Both the position numbers and the translations under genes were made by a program. 64,000 nt of DNA from Ceratopteris richardii (taxonomy: Eukaryota; Streptophyta; Polypodiopsida; Polypodiales; Pteridaceae), in the NCBI GenBank assembly GCA_020310875.1, contig CM035422.1, positions 58,674,796-58,738,795 of the forward strand, in the 5' to 3' direction. The notes under the pieces were generated by a model. The model ran no database searches. It saw only the letters and a program-made list of their open reading frames with translations, and was not told the origin of the DNA. Shown here piece by piece: positions 46,405 through 57,861 of this stretch; positions within the stretch are counted from its first letter, which is position 1, and each line of letters opens with the position of its first letter.

Positions 46405-46934
46405 TTTCAAGGTTTGGCTCATGGAACATGAATGAGTCATGCTTAGTTGAAGGTGGAATCATTGATTACTGGACATTTATCAGTTTCGATAGAAGTGTGT
46501 CTCGGTTAGTAGATGATATTATTGCTGCTTTATCTGGTAGATGTCAAGAACTTGATAGGAACATGGCATCCACAACTTTGTTTCCCCTTATGTTGGTAGG
46601 AGGGAAGATCTCGACGGCCCGCAACTTGAGAGATTTTTAACTACTGTATGTTTGAGAGCATCCAAGGTGGTATCTTCAAGGGGTAGTTGTGGTACCCTGC
46701 AAATCCTTGTATGTATACTGGGTGAGAAGACTCTTGCTTATGGTGAGCTAAAAAGATTATGTGAAACTAAGCTTGGTGTAGTTACCCAATGTTTTTTGCC
46801 AAGGAATATAAAGAAATTCAATTCTCAGTATTTGGCAAATGTTGCTTTGAAAAGAGGAGACAAGACTAAGCACTCAAAAAATTTCATCAGTGGACCATCA
46901 ACACAGACATTCATCAACAATGTTCCATCACAAA
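45963..46934 (+). other. 3' region of element B with AG microsatellite
   Basis: Aligns by eye with the A 3' region up to about 46926, where element C interrupts it. An (AG)19 run at 46363-46400 replaces a short pyrimidine block of A on the other strand. Open frames at 46338-46640 and 46652-46981 lack recognisable motifs and have no counterpart open in A. The B PPT and 3' LTR are not in the window. Confidence 0.65.
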
Positions 46935-47829
46935 TGTCGGGTTGTTGCAGAGCAAAGTGGCACGAGAAAGGAGAGCCCTAAAATTTTCAAATTTATGGGC
47001 ATATTTTTCTTCTTCAAAGTCTTACGAAATTCCCTCAAGCCATGTAAATGCACTAGAGGAGTTCTTTAGTTGCATAATCCCAACTTGCTGTAAAATATTC
47101 CTTGTAAATTAGTAGGAAATTCACTTTTTAGCAATAAAGTGCCAGTCTCTTGTGTGGAAGAACGAAATTTAGGGCACATCTATATAAGTCACTTTGTGAC
47201 TCTTTGTAAGGACTTTTTGCCATTGTGAAGAAGGAGAGCTCCTGATTTTCGAAATTGCTTCTTTCTTGCAAATTTCCATCTTCTCTTTGATCTTCTATGT
47301 GTGTGTAATGCTTGGAATGTGTGTGTAGGACTGTTGTCTACCCCTCCCCACTGTTTTTTAGCTACTGTAGTGTGTGTGTGAGCTTGTAGAAGTTGTGGAG
47401 TGAGTGTGGGTGTTTCCCGCCATTCACTATTTTGGTCATAACTTGAAGCACAATTGTCATAATCAAGTTGAAACGACTTGCAATAGATGTGTCTCATCGA
47501 GAGCTTCGAAACGAGTCTAGTATTGACTATATTGGGAGTTCGGAGCTAGGAGAAATCCTCGATTTACTGAAAACTACTGTAAGTGGTATCGCGGCAGACA
47601 CTTTTAGTATTTCAGTGAGTTAGAGAGGTGGATTAGACTTTTCTCATACATATAAGCTGAACCACTTCATTTTCCATCATGTGTGCACATGTCCTCATAC
47701 ACTTGGTTAGGTCGTTTGATTGCATTGACAAGTAAGTGTGTGTCAATTTCCCACTATACGCACTTGTGTTGCAAATGAGGTTTAGTCTCTTTGGCATAAG
47801 TCCTTAAGTCTTATTGATTTAGGTACACA
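46935..47829 (+). repeat. 5' LTR of Ty3-type element C
   Basis: 895 bp from TGTCGGG to GGTACACA, followed by a tRNA-Asp PBS. TATATAA at 47181-47187. The left border is where the A/B 3' region alignment breaks. No second LTR is present in the window. Confidence 0.75.
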
Positions 47830-47835
47830 CGTTTT

Positions 47836-47853
47836 TGGCGCTGTTGCCGGGGA
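47836..47853 (+). promoter_or_regulatory. Primer-binding site of element C (tRNA-Asp)
   Basis: TGGCGCTGTTGCCGGGGA, one mismatch to the complement of plant tRNA-Asp, six bases after the LTR. Confidence 0.88.
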
Positions 47854-48382
47854 ACACTCACCCAAGGTGCCTTCGTGATGGTTATAGATCGACTGTGATG
47901 AAATCGTACTTGTAGAAGTGAACTCGTTCAGTGGCAAGTAGTCAATCACTTTAGCACTTGTTACTTCACATCCTGGAGGTGTGTGTAATGAGTTTTTAGG
48001 TTTAGGGTTAGTAGGAAGGGAGAGAAGGAAGAGTTAGGGTTAGGTTAGAAGGAGAGGAGAGGAGAAGAGAAGTGAAGTAGGAGTAGGCCAAGACCAAGAA
48101 AAATCCCAAAACATTTGCTAAATTAGTGTAATTCAGTTTCAGTCACCAAAAGTATAAAAACCAAAAATTTTAGTTCAATTCTCAACTGTTCTAAAAAGCA
48201 CTATCGTGTGCGAGCAGCGATAGGTATTGCGAGTGTGGTGTCGTGTGTTACATGCTATCAAAGCTAGTGTTTGAGCTCAAGGTGCTAGCAAGAGATCACA
48301 GAGGTAAGTCCCCATAAGATTTCTTTGGCAAAAACTCCTTAGAAGTGCACAAAAAATTGATTATTTGTGCATCCGGTATCGC

Positions 48383-48401
48383 GGGGGGGGGGGGGGGGGG
48401 G
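48383..48401 (+). repeat. G homopolymer of 19
   Basis: A run of 19 G directly after GGTATCGC, in the leader of element C. Its length may be assembly-sensitive. Confidence 0.85.
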
Positions 48402-48514
48402 AATAGAGAGTTGAGAGGACTTCTTTTTGTGAAGCAAGGTTGTAGAAGTGAAGAGGGGTAAGAGAAGTGCAAGGGGGAAGGAAAAATTTTGATTTTTGAG
48501 TTATTTTGGCTTGA

Positions 48515-49510
48515 GTATCACGATCGGTTGAGCTTTTGGTATCGCGATACCAAAAATTCCCTTGTATCGCGATACTCGCATAAGTGTCGTATCGTTGATT
48601 GCCAGCCTTGGTATCGCGATACCACTCGTGGTATCATATCGCCAAGTTGGTATCACGATCGCATTTTACCAAAGTGGTATCGTATCGCGGTCCACTTTTG
48701 GTATCGTATCGTCCCGTGTCCTAGTATAGTATCGCGATACCATAGTAGTATCGTATCATGCAAGCAGTGGTATCGTATCACCACTTGCATTGGTATCGTA
48801 TCGTGTTCTGTCAATTTTGTATTGCGATACCATACCAGTATCGTATCGTCCCATACCCAAGTATCATATCGCGAGAATCCCAGGTATCGTATCGCCACTT
48901 GCATTGGTATCGTATCGTGTTCTGTCACTTTCATATCGTGATACCATACTAGTATCGTATCGTCCCATACCCTAGTATCGTATCGCGAGAATCCTAGGTA
49001 TCGTATCACCCAATTGTTGGTATCGTATCGTGCAAACCCCAAGTATCGTATCGTCTCTTTTACAGTGTTGTATCGCGATACCATCTTGGTATCGTATCGT
49101 CCCTTCATTGTAGTATCGTATCACGTGAGGAGATAGGTATCGTATCGGGCAAACTCGAGTATCGTATCGTGCCCTTTTTGGTATCGGATCGTCCAAAAAG
49201 TGGTATCGTATCATCTGGGTTTCCAGTATCGTATCGTCTGACTTTTCAGTATCGTATCGTCGGAATTCTTAGTCTCGTATCATGAATAGGCCTGATATCG
49301 TATCGTCTATTCCTCAAGTATCGTATCGCCAGGATAGCCAGTATCGTATCGTGATCAACAGCGGTATCGTATCGTCTGTTGCTGCAGTATCGTATCGCCT
49401 AGTTCTCAGGTATTGTATCTTGAGCGGGTGTGGTATCGTATCGTGGCTAGTTTGGTATTTCCTAGGGCAGTATCGCCTGGTGCAGTATCGCCTGGTGTGG
49501 TATCATCTAG
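48515..49510 (+). repeat. GTATCGTATCG leader array of element C
   Basis: About 1 kb between PBS and gag in which GGTATCGTATCG or GGTATCGCGATACC (a perfect palindrome, for example at 48539-48552) recurs every 20-45 bp, separated by varied, mostly non-repeated spacers. Open frames on both strands (48489-49542) are low-complexity by-products. It occupies the same place as the leader arrays of A, B and D but has its own motif. Confidence 0.85.
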
Positions 49511-49775
49511 AGCTTTTGAAGCATTTTGAAGGGCAAACTTGAAGCATTGGAGGAGCCACTTAGGGAGAGTTTCAGAGACCTGGAGAGCCTCAAGAGGGTG
49601 AATGAACTTGAGGTCAGGGAGAGTGCTAAGTAGCCAAACAAGTGTCATATCTTCTGTTGGAAGTGCCACTTAGGTCAGTCACCGCTCTGTCTATTAAGAC
49701 ACCTCTAGTGACTCAGAGGAGGAGATACCCATGGCTTCAGAAGACATGTAGGGCCCTGCCCCAGGTAGAAACTTC

Positions 49776-50747
49776 ATGACCGCTGTGGAGGGAGAGCACC
49801 GTACCTCCTTACAATATATTTCTACTAATGCCCAGGAGATTCCCATCTATCTGGATGGCTTAAATAGATCTGTGGCTAGAATGGTAACTTCTAGGGATGC
49901 CACAATTGTGCCCAGACCTGCTGTTAAGTATGAAGGAGGAGCATACATGGACAAGATAGGTCACATCTACATAGTAACCGAATTTCCCGATTTGATCAAT
50001 GAAAGGGGAGAGTTAGAGGGACAAGAAAACTCAGGGAGACCAAACCCTGAGGAATTAGTGACAACCCCTAGAGGTAGGTCCCAGGTGACATGAGTCTTGA
50101 GAGGAGACTTGATACCTCAAGACGACTACCTATTGGAAGTCTATTTGATCCATGGATTGGACTTATTGCTTCAAACAGATTCACCAACCCAAGGAAGAGA
50201 AGAAAGTCCGATGACATTTTATGAGCTAAAGGATCCAGAAGACGAGACTAGAATAACATACCTAGATAAAAATCGGAGATGATATTGGTTGGTTGATGCC
50301 ATAGATAGGGCTCAATTGAAATACATGCATTTGCATGTATTCCCTCAGAGAGAGCAGGCAACCACCTCTCAGAACCCCTTTGGAACCCAACAAGAGGCAG
50401 AGCACACCATGTCAGGACAAACTAGCCAACGGAGTGTTCCAAACCGTACTCATGTACAATTTGCGACTCCAGGTGTGCAACCACACAATCAGGCCCACCG
50501 AGGAGTAGGTAATCAATATCGACCACTAGTGAGACCATGACCACCAATAGGAGTACAGCTTGGAATAACCCCAATTAGACCAGCAATTCTTGCCTTCCCT
50601 GTAATGCCTAGACCGCCAGAACCTATGAGGAGATTGAGACCTATTCAGGTGGCCAAATGCATAAGAAATCATTATGACATATTGGGATAACCCTACGATC
50701 ACATTGCTGAATTTAAACAAGTTCTAAGGGCAGAACAAGTAGACGAC
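49776..50747 (+). pseudogene. gag N-terminus of element C, truncated by D
   Basis: One frame from ATG 49776 with stops at 50091, 50280, 50538 and 50688 (three TGA and one TAA), and no frameshift. SLQYISTNAQEIPIYLDGLNRSVARM and PAVKYEGGAYMDKIGHIYIVTEFPD match the start of the A/B gag in pattern (YIRTNRLG, VKFEEGSYIDKEG). The capsid start RPIQVAKCIRNHYD and EFKQVLRAEQVDD is reached, then the LTR of element D cuts in. Confidence 0.8.
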
Positions 50748-51581
50748 TGTTAGAAGATGTATTTTTTGAAGCATTTTGGATGAAAAATAATTGTAAAATG
50801 ACAAAAACTTGTAAAAATATTTATGCAACTAATGTAAAAATAAGGAAGAGTCTTCCTTATGTAGAATAGAATTTTATGTAATTTTTCTAGAATTTTTGGA
50901 AACTCTTAGATAGCATATTTTTAGAATAATAGAGGAAAGGACCAAAATTCAAGTGTGAAAAGGGACACTTGAAAATGTATATAAGACAATTTCCTCTATT
51001 ATGAGGGGGTTGATTGATCATTTGTTTAGATGCTATCCAAGTGAATAGAGAGAGTTTCCTGCTAAAAATCGTGTTTTCTCCTCTTTTTGTGGTTTCATTG
51101 ATTTGTTGAGTCTATTCTTTGTGTATCCATGGAGATTTGTGAGCTTCTATTGTGTAATTCTGTTGAATGTGTATGAAGAGAACTGAATACTGATGTGTTG
51201 AGTGATAAGTTGATGAAGAAAGGTGCTGGAGATGAAAATCGTCTGTTTTCATAGAATCGCGATTGTCTCGTCTGTATGGTACAAGTAATATTTTTGAGTT
51301 TTTACTTCATAATTCTGTTTTGCTGAGAAAATAGCATGTATTAGACACCAAGATTGTGGAAAATGGTGGAGATTTGCTCAAGATAATCCAAACCCTAGAA
51401 ATTCCTCTTCATGTTCACCATTCTCAGAAATTCAGCCATTATTCTCTTATTTCTTGGATTCTATCATCTAGAAGGGGCTGTGGTCTCTTGAATACTTCCA
51501 GGATTGACAAAATAAAGATGTATTGTTAATTCTTTATGCTAAATGATTGGAGAGGACAACTCAAAAGATCAATAACAAACA
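50748..51581 (+). repeat. 5' LTR of Ty3-type element D
   Basis: 834 bp from TGTTAGAAG to CAAACA, followed by a perfect tRNA-Asp PBS. TATATAA at 50978-50984. It is inserted in the gag of element C; the left 5-bp flank is ACGAC. Confidence 0.82.
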
Positions 51582-51586
51582 TTTTT

Positions 51587-51604
51587 TGGCGCCGTTGCCG
51601 GGGA
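51587..51604 (+). promoter_or_regulatory. Primer-binding site of element D (tRNA-Asp)
   Basis: TGGCGCCGTTGCCGGGGA, an exact complement of the plant tRNA-Asp 3' end including CCA. Confidence 0.93.
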
Positions 51605-53195
51605 GTATTTCAAAAGCTTCATTGAAGTTGGACCTTGCTGGATCTTCTGTTAATGATGGTAATGAACACATGGAAAAGGTAAGACTCTTTAATCAAGAAA
51701 TGTGAACATGAAAAGGTAGATATCTTTGTTTGTCTTTTGGGAAAAGAAAGCAATAGATCATCTTTTAGAATTGGCAGTGCTAAAATTTTTGTAAATTGAT
51801 AGTTGCTCATCTCATTTTTTGAAGATAAAGTGCAGGTGTGTGAAAAATTTGAATCAAGAAAGCTGAAGATGAGGTAACATGTGTCTATTCTTGCATTTTT
51901 AGAGTGCTTTTTGACCAAGTACTAGGCAAAATTGTTGATCTTGGGAAGATAACATGGTTGCATTAAGGAAAAGTCAAGTAAAGTAGCTAGATGCAAGTAG
52001 AAAAGATTCATTTGTTAACCAAGTCAAAGCATTAATCTTGAGAAAAAAAAAATTGATTTGCATTTTGAAGAAAAAAAATGTTTGAGTTTATCTTTGCAAA
52101 AATTGATACTTGCATTTCATAGCACAATTATTCTTTTAGGAAGTTTTCTCATGAACTGTTTTGATAGCCAACGCATAAGAGAGTATAACCAATCAAGGAA
52201 CACAGGATCAATAGATCACCAAACAAGAAACCCTAAGTGAAGTGTTTACCTTAATTTAGGGCAAAATACTAAAAAAAAATTCATAAAATTCATTAAAAAC
52301 AATCAAACAAATTTCTTTTCTTCCTAGGAAGTTGGACTGAAGCTTTGTTGATAGGAGTAATAGGGACCAAGTGAAAGAAAAGAAAAAAATTGTAAAAAAA
52401 TTAGAAAATTGGAAAAACACGATTCTCTTCACAAAATCGCGATTTTCTGAGTAATGTTGTGATTTTGATGCAAAAGTATAGGAGTCTGCTGAATTGCAAT
52501 TGGTAGAGGGTATTGAAGGGGAACAAGAGAAAAGAATACTAAAATTTGCACAAAAATTTCTGTAAGATAAATTTTCTGGAATTTTCAGCATATTTGGGTT
52601 TTTGGAGAAAGGTAATTGCAAGAGATTTCATCAAGATTGGGTAAGTGAAGTTAGCAAAATGAAAGAGTGAAGAACAGTGGAAATCACACAAAGTCGCGAT
52701 TTTCTGGATACTATAAAATCTTGGAATTGCAAGAAAAACTCATTTGAGTGAGTGTGAGAGTGAGTGAGAGCAAGCAAAAAGTCGCGATTTTCTGCAGCCA
52801 GGTATTCTGAAGAAATTTTCAATCAAGCAAGCAAGGTAAGGGGTCTCAATATTATTTTCTTGCATTTCTTTACATTTTGGTGATCATAAAAAGCAAAAAA
52901 TAGAAGATATTAGGAAAAGCACGGAATCGCGATTTTAGAGTTCTGGAATTTTTGTAAAAAAAATGAAAAGTTTTTAGTAAACACTTTCATTGCATGTTAA
53001 AAAATAGACATGGCGATTCTATAGGTGAAATAAAACTTTAAAAATCTATATCTAAAAATTTTTCAAATAATTGATCGGAATCGCGATTCTGTAGTCAAAC
53101 ACAAAATCGCGATCCTCTGATCTAAGGACAAAATTGCGATTCCTAGAACGCTTCGTGTTATTTACGATTGTGAGCAATCACGATTGTCTGGGAAG
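51605..53195 (+). other. 5' leader of element D before the array
   Basis: About 1.6 kb of A-rich untranslated leader. From 52430 onward isolated AATCGCGATTTTCTG-type motifs appear (near 52437, 52694, 52784, 52925, 53080, 53105), announcing the regular array. No credible frame. Confidence 0.7.
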
Positions 53196-54007
53196 AAAAT
53201 CGTGAAAAACACGATTTTGAGTACAAAATCGTCGAAAACACGATTTTGAACACAAAATCGTGGAAAACACGATTTTGAACACAAAATCGTGGAAAACGCA
53301 ATTTTGAGTACAAAATCGTGAAAAACACGATTTTGGACATAGAATCGTGAAAAACTCGATTTTGAGTACAAAATTGTGGGAAACGCGATTTTGGATACAA
53401 AATCGTGAAAAACTCAATTTTGGACACAGAATCGTGAAAAACACGATTTTAAACACAAAATCCTGAAAAACACGATTTTGAGTAGAAAATCGTGAAAAAC
53501 ACGATTTTAGTCAGAAAATCCTGAAAAACACGATTTTGAGTAGAAAATCGTGAAAAACACGACTTTGAGTAGAAAATCGTGGAAAACACGATTTTGAGTA
53601 GAAAATCGTGAAAAACACGATTTGGAGTAGAAAATCGTGGAAAACACGATTTTAGTCAGAAAATCGTGGAAAACACCATTTTGAGTAGAAAATCGTGAAA
53701 AACACGATTTCGAGTAGAAAATCGTGAAAAACACTATTTTGAGTCAGAAAATCGTGGAAAACACGATTTTAGTCAAAAAATCGTGGAAAACACGATTTTG
53801 GGTAGAAAATCGTGAGAAACACGATTTTGAGTAGAAAATCGTGAAAAACACGATTTTAGTCAGAAAATCGTGGAAAACACGATTTTGAGTAGAAAATCGT
53901 GAGAAACACGATTTTGAGTAGAAAATCGTGAAAAACACGATTTTAGTCAGAAAATCGTGGAAAACACGATTTTGAGGAGAAAATCGTGAAAAAACACGAT
54001 TATGAAC
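53196..54007 (+). repeat. 28-unit hairpin array in the leader of element D
   Basis: 28 head-to-tail units of 29 bp (one or two of 30). Each has a 9-bp arm AAAATCGTG, an A-rich loop and the complementary arm CACGATTTT, then a 6-base spacer (GAGTAG, GAACAC or AGTCAG types). Each unit can fold into one stem-loop as DNA or RNA. It ends 24 bases before the gag ATG. Because 29 is not a multiple of three, the minus-strand frames through it cycle and are not genes. Confidence 0.92.
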
Positions 54008-54030
54008 ATTGAATTGGGAAAATTAATTGA

Positions 54031-55521
54031 ATGATCCTTAGATCTGGGAACAAATTAAACACACATACTAGGCAAGACTTAGGTAGGAAGGAAATAAAGC
54101 GAGTGGAAGGGCAAGTGAAAAAAAGAAATCTAGGGCAAGAAAACATGGAAAATTTAAACGAAACAAATGAGCCCATTGAAACTGGGGATTATAGAAATAT
54201 CCTCAAATACATGTATACAAATAGGTTTGGAACCTATGTATATCAGGATGGAATGCATAAGTTTCTCATTAGATTGAGAAACTTAGAAGTTCCTCTGAAC
54301 ATAACACTAGTAGCTCAATTCAAAGATGGTAGGTATGAGGATAGGCAAGGACCAAGACCACATGAAAACTACACTAGTACTGAGCAACAACAAGGGAGAA
54401 GAACACATGCTTCCCCAAATCCTTTTGAAAAAGAACCAGAAGGATTTAATGAATTTTCACTAAGAAGAAGACATCATTGGCAACCTCAGGGTAGAATGCT
54501 TAGACCATATCAAGTAGCCAAATGCATGAAAAATCAATATGAAGGGTATTCTGATCCTCATGCTCATGTTGGAGAGTTTAGCCAATTAATTAGAGCTGAG
54601 GAGGTGGAAGATTACAAAGTCCAATTTGAAGCATTTGGTCTAACTCTAACAAGACCGGCATTATCGTGGTTCATCCCTTTGAGAAAGGAAATGTACCTAG
54701 ATATTGAATCCTTCCTAGAAGCCTTCATTGGGGAATTCTCAAAGACTGGAATAAAACATAGCACAGCCACTCTGATACACAGTTTTAAACAACAAAAAGA
54801 TGAAAATGTCAGAGAAGCAGCTAGGAGATTTAAGCAATACATTGACAGATGTCCTAAAGAAGAAGTACCTTCCCTGGCAAGACAAGTATCCCTATTCATA
54901 GAAGGATTAAGAAGTGCTCAATTAAGGACCCTAGTGTACTATAGGAGATGCCCTGACCTAGGAGCTTGTGTAAAAGAAGCAATAGATTTGGAAGATAACA
55001 GAGGCCAAGATCTGTTAGCATTTGATCAACCGAGATCAAATGAAGATAAAATCCCACCAGCAGAAGAATTGGCTCAGGCCATTGCTAAAGCCCTAGAGGT
55101 AAGCACTAAAACCAATTTGATAAACTCCAGGATAAACACAAATAAAAAATGCTACAATTGTGGAGAAAGTCATTTGGTACAACAATGCCCATATCAAAAG
55201 CCTCCACATTTGGAAGATAGAAAAACACTCAAATATTGTACACTAGAGAGGAAATGGACAAATCATACCAGGGAGGAATGCTTCTATAATAAACAACCCA
55301 TAAAGGAGAGAGATTATGGGAGTCAAAGAGAATCAGGGTATATTGAGCAATCGAGACCTGTGCTTGGGCAACAACCTCCTATACCAACAAATGTGGTACC
55401 AATCAAATACACACCAATAGAGGAGGGAAACTCAAGAACAAAGTCACCATACAAGGAGGATTATCAATGGAATGAAGGGTATCAAGAAGAATGGGAAGGT
55501 TACGAATTAAGAGAACCATAA
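54031..55521 (+). CDS. gag (capsid and first zinc knuckle), element D
   Basis: Intact frame of 496 codons from ATG 54031 (MILRSGNKLN). The N-terminal 120 residues include ILKYMYTNRFGTYVYQDGM, the counterpart of the A/B/C gag start. Retrotrans_gag-type capsid motifs lie at about 160-320 (VQFEAFGLTLTRPALSWFIPL, then LARQVSLFIEGLRSAQLRTLV). The knuckle CYNCGESHLVQQC (CX2CX3HX4C) and the half-motif CTLERKWTNHTREEC follow near 370-430. It ends with TAA; the same frame stays open after it. It would assemble particles. The best-preserved gag in the window. Confidence 0.85.
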   Translation: MILRSGNKLNTHTRQDLGRKEIKRVEGQVKKRNLGQENMENLNETNEPIETGDYRNILKYMYTNRFGTYVYQDGMHKFLIRLRNLEVPLNITLVAQFKDGRYEDRQGPRPHENYTSTEQQQGRRTHASPNPFEKEPEGFNEFSLRRRHHWQPQGRMLRPYQVAKCMKNQYEGYSDPHAHVGEFSQLIRAEEVEDYKVQFEAFGLTLTRPALSWFIPLRKEMYLDIESFLEAFIGEFSKTGIKHSTATLIHSFKQQKDENVREAARRFKQYIDRCPKEEVPSLARQVSLFIEGLRSAQLRTLVYYRRCPDLGACVKEAIDLEDNRGQDLLAFDQPRSNEDKIPPAEELAQAIAKALEVSTKTNLINSRINTNKKCYNCGESHLVQQCPYQKPPHLEDRKTLKYCTLERKWTNHTREECFYNKQPIKERDYGSQRESGYIEQSRPVLGQQPPIPTNVVPIKYTPIEEGNSRTKSPYKEDYQWNEGYQEEWEGYELREP

Positions 55522-56856
55522 TTACAAGCCCTAGACTTGGGAAATGAAAGAATTGAGATGGACACTGCCACTTTCATGTATATAGCCAATAATTATATGT
55601 CCAATCAAAAACCTCAATTCAAAGGGGGACCAAAGATAACTTGTTATAGGTGTGGGGGAGAACATTTCATTAGTGACTGTCCACAACCTTCTACATTAAG
55701 AATAGAAGGAGCTTATTGCAAGGATTGTGGCAGGGAGCATTTGATAAAGGATTGCCCAAAAAATCCTCAAAAACTACAAAACACACCTAATAATGTACCA
55801 CTAAAAGCAGTCAATATCATGGAATAAGAAGAATTGAGTGACATTGACCAAGTGAATGTAAATGCTATAACAAGGTCACAAACAAAACAACAAAGAACAA
55901 CTAAGGAACAAAATGAAGGTTCAATTTCAAAGGTGAAGAAAAATAGACAAAAAGGGAAATGGGAAAGGAAGCAAAGAATGGGTAAAAATTTGGAAGAAGA
56001 AAATAGGGAACAATCAAACAGTACTTCTCCTCAAAAGACACAAACCCAGTTGGAGATAGGAAATCCACAAAGTCTAGATACTTTAATAAAAGCATACAAG
56101 GGAAGAATTCAAGAAGGACCAAGCCCTGCTGATCATACAATGGCTTATCCTATGCCAGACTTAGAACATGAAAGGATGCAGAAGTGTAAACAAATCATAC
56201 GAGAAGTGCAACTCAAAATGGGGGAAGTAGACAATTCTCAAAAAATAGTTGAGGAATCTGAGACAACAAAAACAAGAGGAAATAGCATCAAGGAAGAAAA
56301 CCCACAAGTAACATTCCAGGTGAATATAGATAAACAATGCACAATTCTATATCATACCACATGGGAAGATTTAGTGAAACAAAATCCTCACTTACAGAAC
56401 CAAATGAAAAAATGGGAAACAACACCAGAAAATCTTCACCCACAACTACAGGAAATAGAGGAGTTGTGGTATATTCCCATTGATAAGATAGGGGGATATT
56501 GTGAAGGAGAAGAGGGAAACTCAACCTTAAAAGTACAATTTGGTAAAAACCAGGCCAAAGCTATTCTGGATAGTGGATCAGGAGTGGCCATCATGACTAA
56601 ACAAACTTGGAAAAAATGGGGAAAAAATGAATTATTACCCACCAAAATGAGATTGCAACTTGTAGATGGACACATAGAAAAACCCCTAGGAATATGGGAA
56701 AAAGTGATTGTGGACATATGTGGAATAGAGATAGAACATACCTTTGCTATAGTGGAATTCCCACAATCCACTTCATATGAAATTATCCTAGGAAGACCAT
56801 TTATGAGACAAATGCAAATTGTGCAAGATTGGGGTAATGATTGCTTATACTTGTAG
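55522..56856 (+). pseudogene. gag C-terminal knuckles and protease, element D
   Basis: Same frame as gag, after a TAA (55519) and with another TAA at 55825. The first part (55537-55827) has two knuckles, CYRCGGEHFISDC and CKDCGREHLIKDC. The second (55834-56856, 340 codons) has a Lys/Gln-rich stretch and an aspartic protease with AILDSGSGVAIMT and IILGRPFMRQMQIVQDWG. It closes with a TAG where element A has a glutamine codon, consistent with a C-to-T change. Confidence 0.85.
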
Positions 56857-57441
56857 AGCAAAGGAAGAATAACCAAAGTAAATCTAAGAAATGGGCATTA
56901 CTGTGACATATCTCCTCAAGAATGGTATAAAATACATCAGAATCAAGAGTTGAGTGAGGAATCAGAAATGGAAGACCAGGATGAAATTGAATCAGCAGTA
57001 TGGAAGTGCAATATCATAAGAAATCTTACCAATAGGAAAAGGAGATTGAGAAGAGAAGATTGTGTGGAAGGAAGGAAGTTACAAGATGAGAACTATGTAC
57101 CACAACAATTCAAAGATGAGGAATTTGAGCCCTATGGGTGGAATCAAATTTTGGCTACCATGGATCTAGCCAGTGATGAATATGTAGGAGTGGAATTTCA
57201 AAATGAAGAAGGATATGATGTCTTTCACATTGGAATACAAATGATAAAGGTATCCGGAACAGAAGAGGATAAAGAAGAAGAAATGATATTAGAAAAAGGG
57301 AAGACACAATTTTTGGAAGAAGTAAAAGCTGAAGATGCTATTAAAGATAAAATCTCAGGCAAGTATAAGGAAAACAAACACAAGGAAATAAAAGAAAATC
57401 AGGAGGATGAGAAGACAAGGGAAACAAACAAAGATCAATAG
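56857..57441 (+). pseudogene. Acidic linker between protease and RT, element D
   Basis: Same frame. It contains FKDEEFEPYGWNQILATMD, conserved with A and B, then a very Glu/Lys-rich tail with coiled-coil character. Bounded by TAG codons at 56854 and 57439. Role unknown; its conservation among three copies suggests that it was translated in the ancestor. Confidence 0.7.
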
Positions 57442-57861
57442 TTTGATGTACCAGCAAATTTCAAGACTTATGAAGTAGAAAACAGACTACTTCTCACGAG
57501 GAAACCAAAGAGGGAAAAGAAGAAAGGGGAGGCTTATGATAATGAGGAACAAACTAAAAAGATCATGATCACTCAGGAAGAGGGAGAAGAAAGACATATT
57601 GTAATGGCTGATGACATGACATCTCAAGAAGAGGAGGCACTAAGAAACTTGGCAAGAAACTATAGGGATGTGTTTGCTTATAGCTATAAGGATTTGAAAG
57701 GTATTGATCCTAAAATCTGTGAGCATGAGATCCCTATTACACCTGAGGCAAAACCTAGAAAACAGAGACATTACACATTCAATGATAAATACTCTGCTAA
57801 AATAAAGGAAGAAATTGACAAGCTTTTAGCTGCTAATTTCATCTATGAAATAGAGTATACA
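57442..57861 (+). pseudogene. Start of reverse transcriptase, element D
   Basis: Same frame again. FDVPANFKTYEVENR is followed by RNYRDVFAYSYKDLKGIDPKICEHEIPI, then RKQRHYTFNDKYSAKIKEEIDKLL and FIYEIEYT. At the next residue, where A and B read WVSPIVVVPKK, the sequence switches to TGTTGGGGG. The rest of RT is therefore displaced by an insertion and would lie beyond the right edge. Confidence 0.82.

Noticed and set aside
46338-46981. Two plus-strand frames of about 100 codons after the second protease-like domain of B
   Set aside because: The first runs through an AG microsatellite, neither has a recognised motif, and the matching region of A is not open.
48515-49510. CRISPR-like look: short repeats with unique spacers
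   Set aside because: Repeat spacing is irregular, the units vary, the context is a plant retrotransposon leader, and no cas genes are present.
53158-53938. Open minus-strand frames with repeating Phe-Arg-Phe-rich peptide
   Set aside because: They come from the 29-bp hairpin array. The unit is not a multiple of three, so all three frames are open in turn, and the array lies in the untranslated leader.
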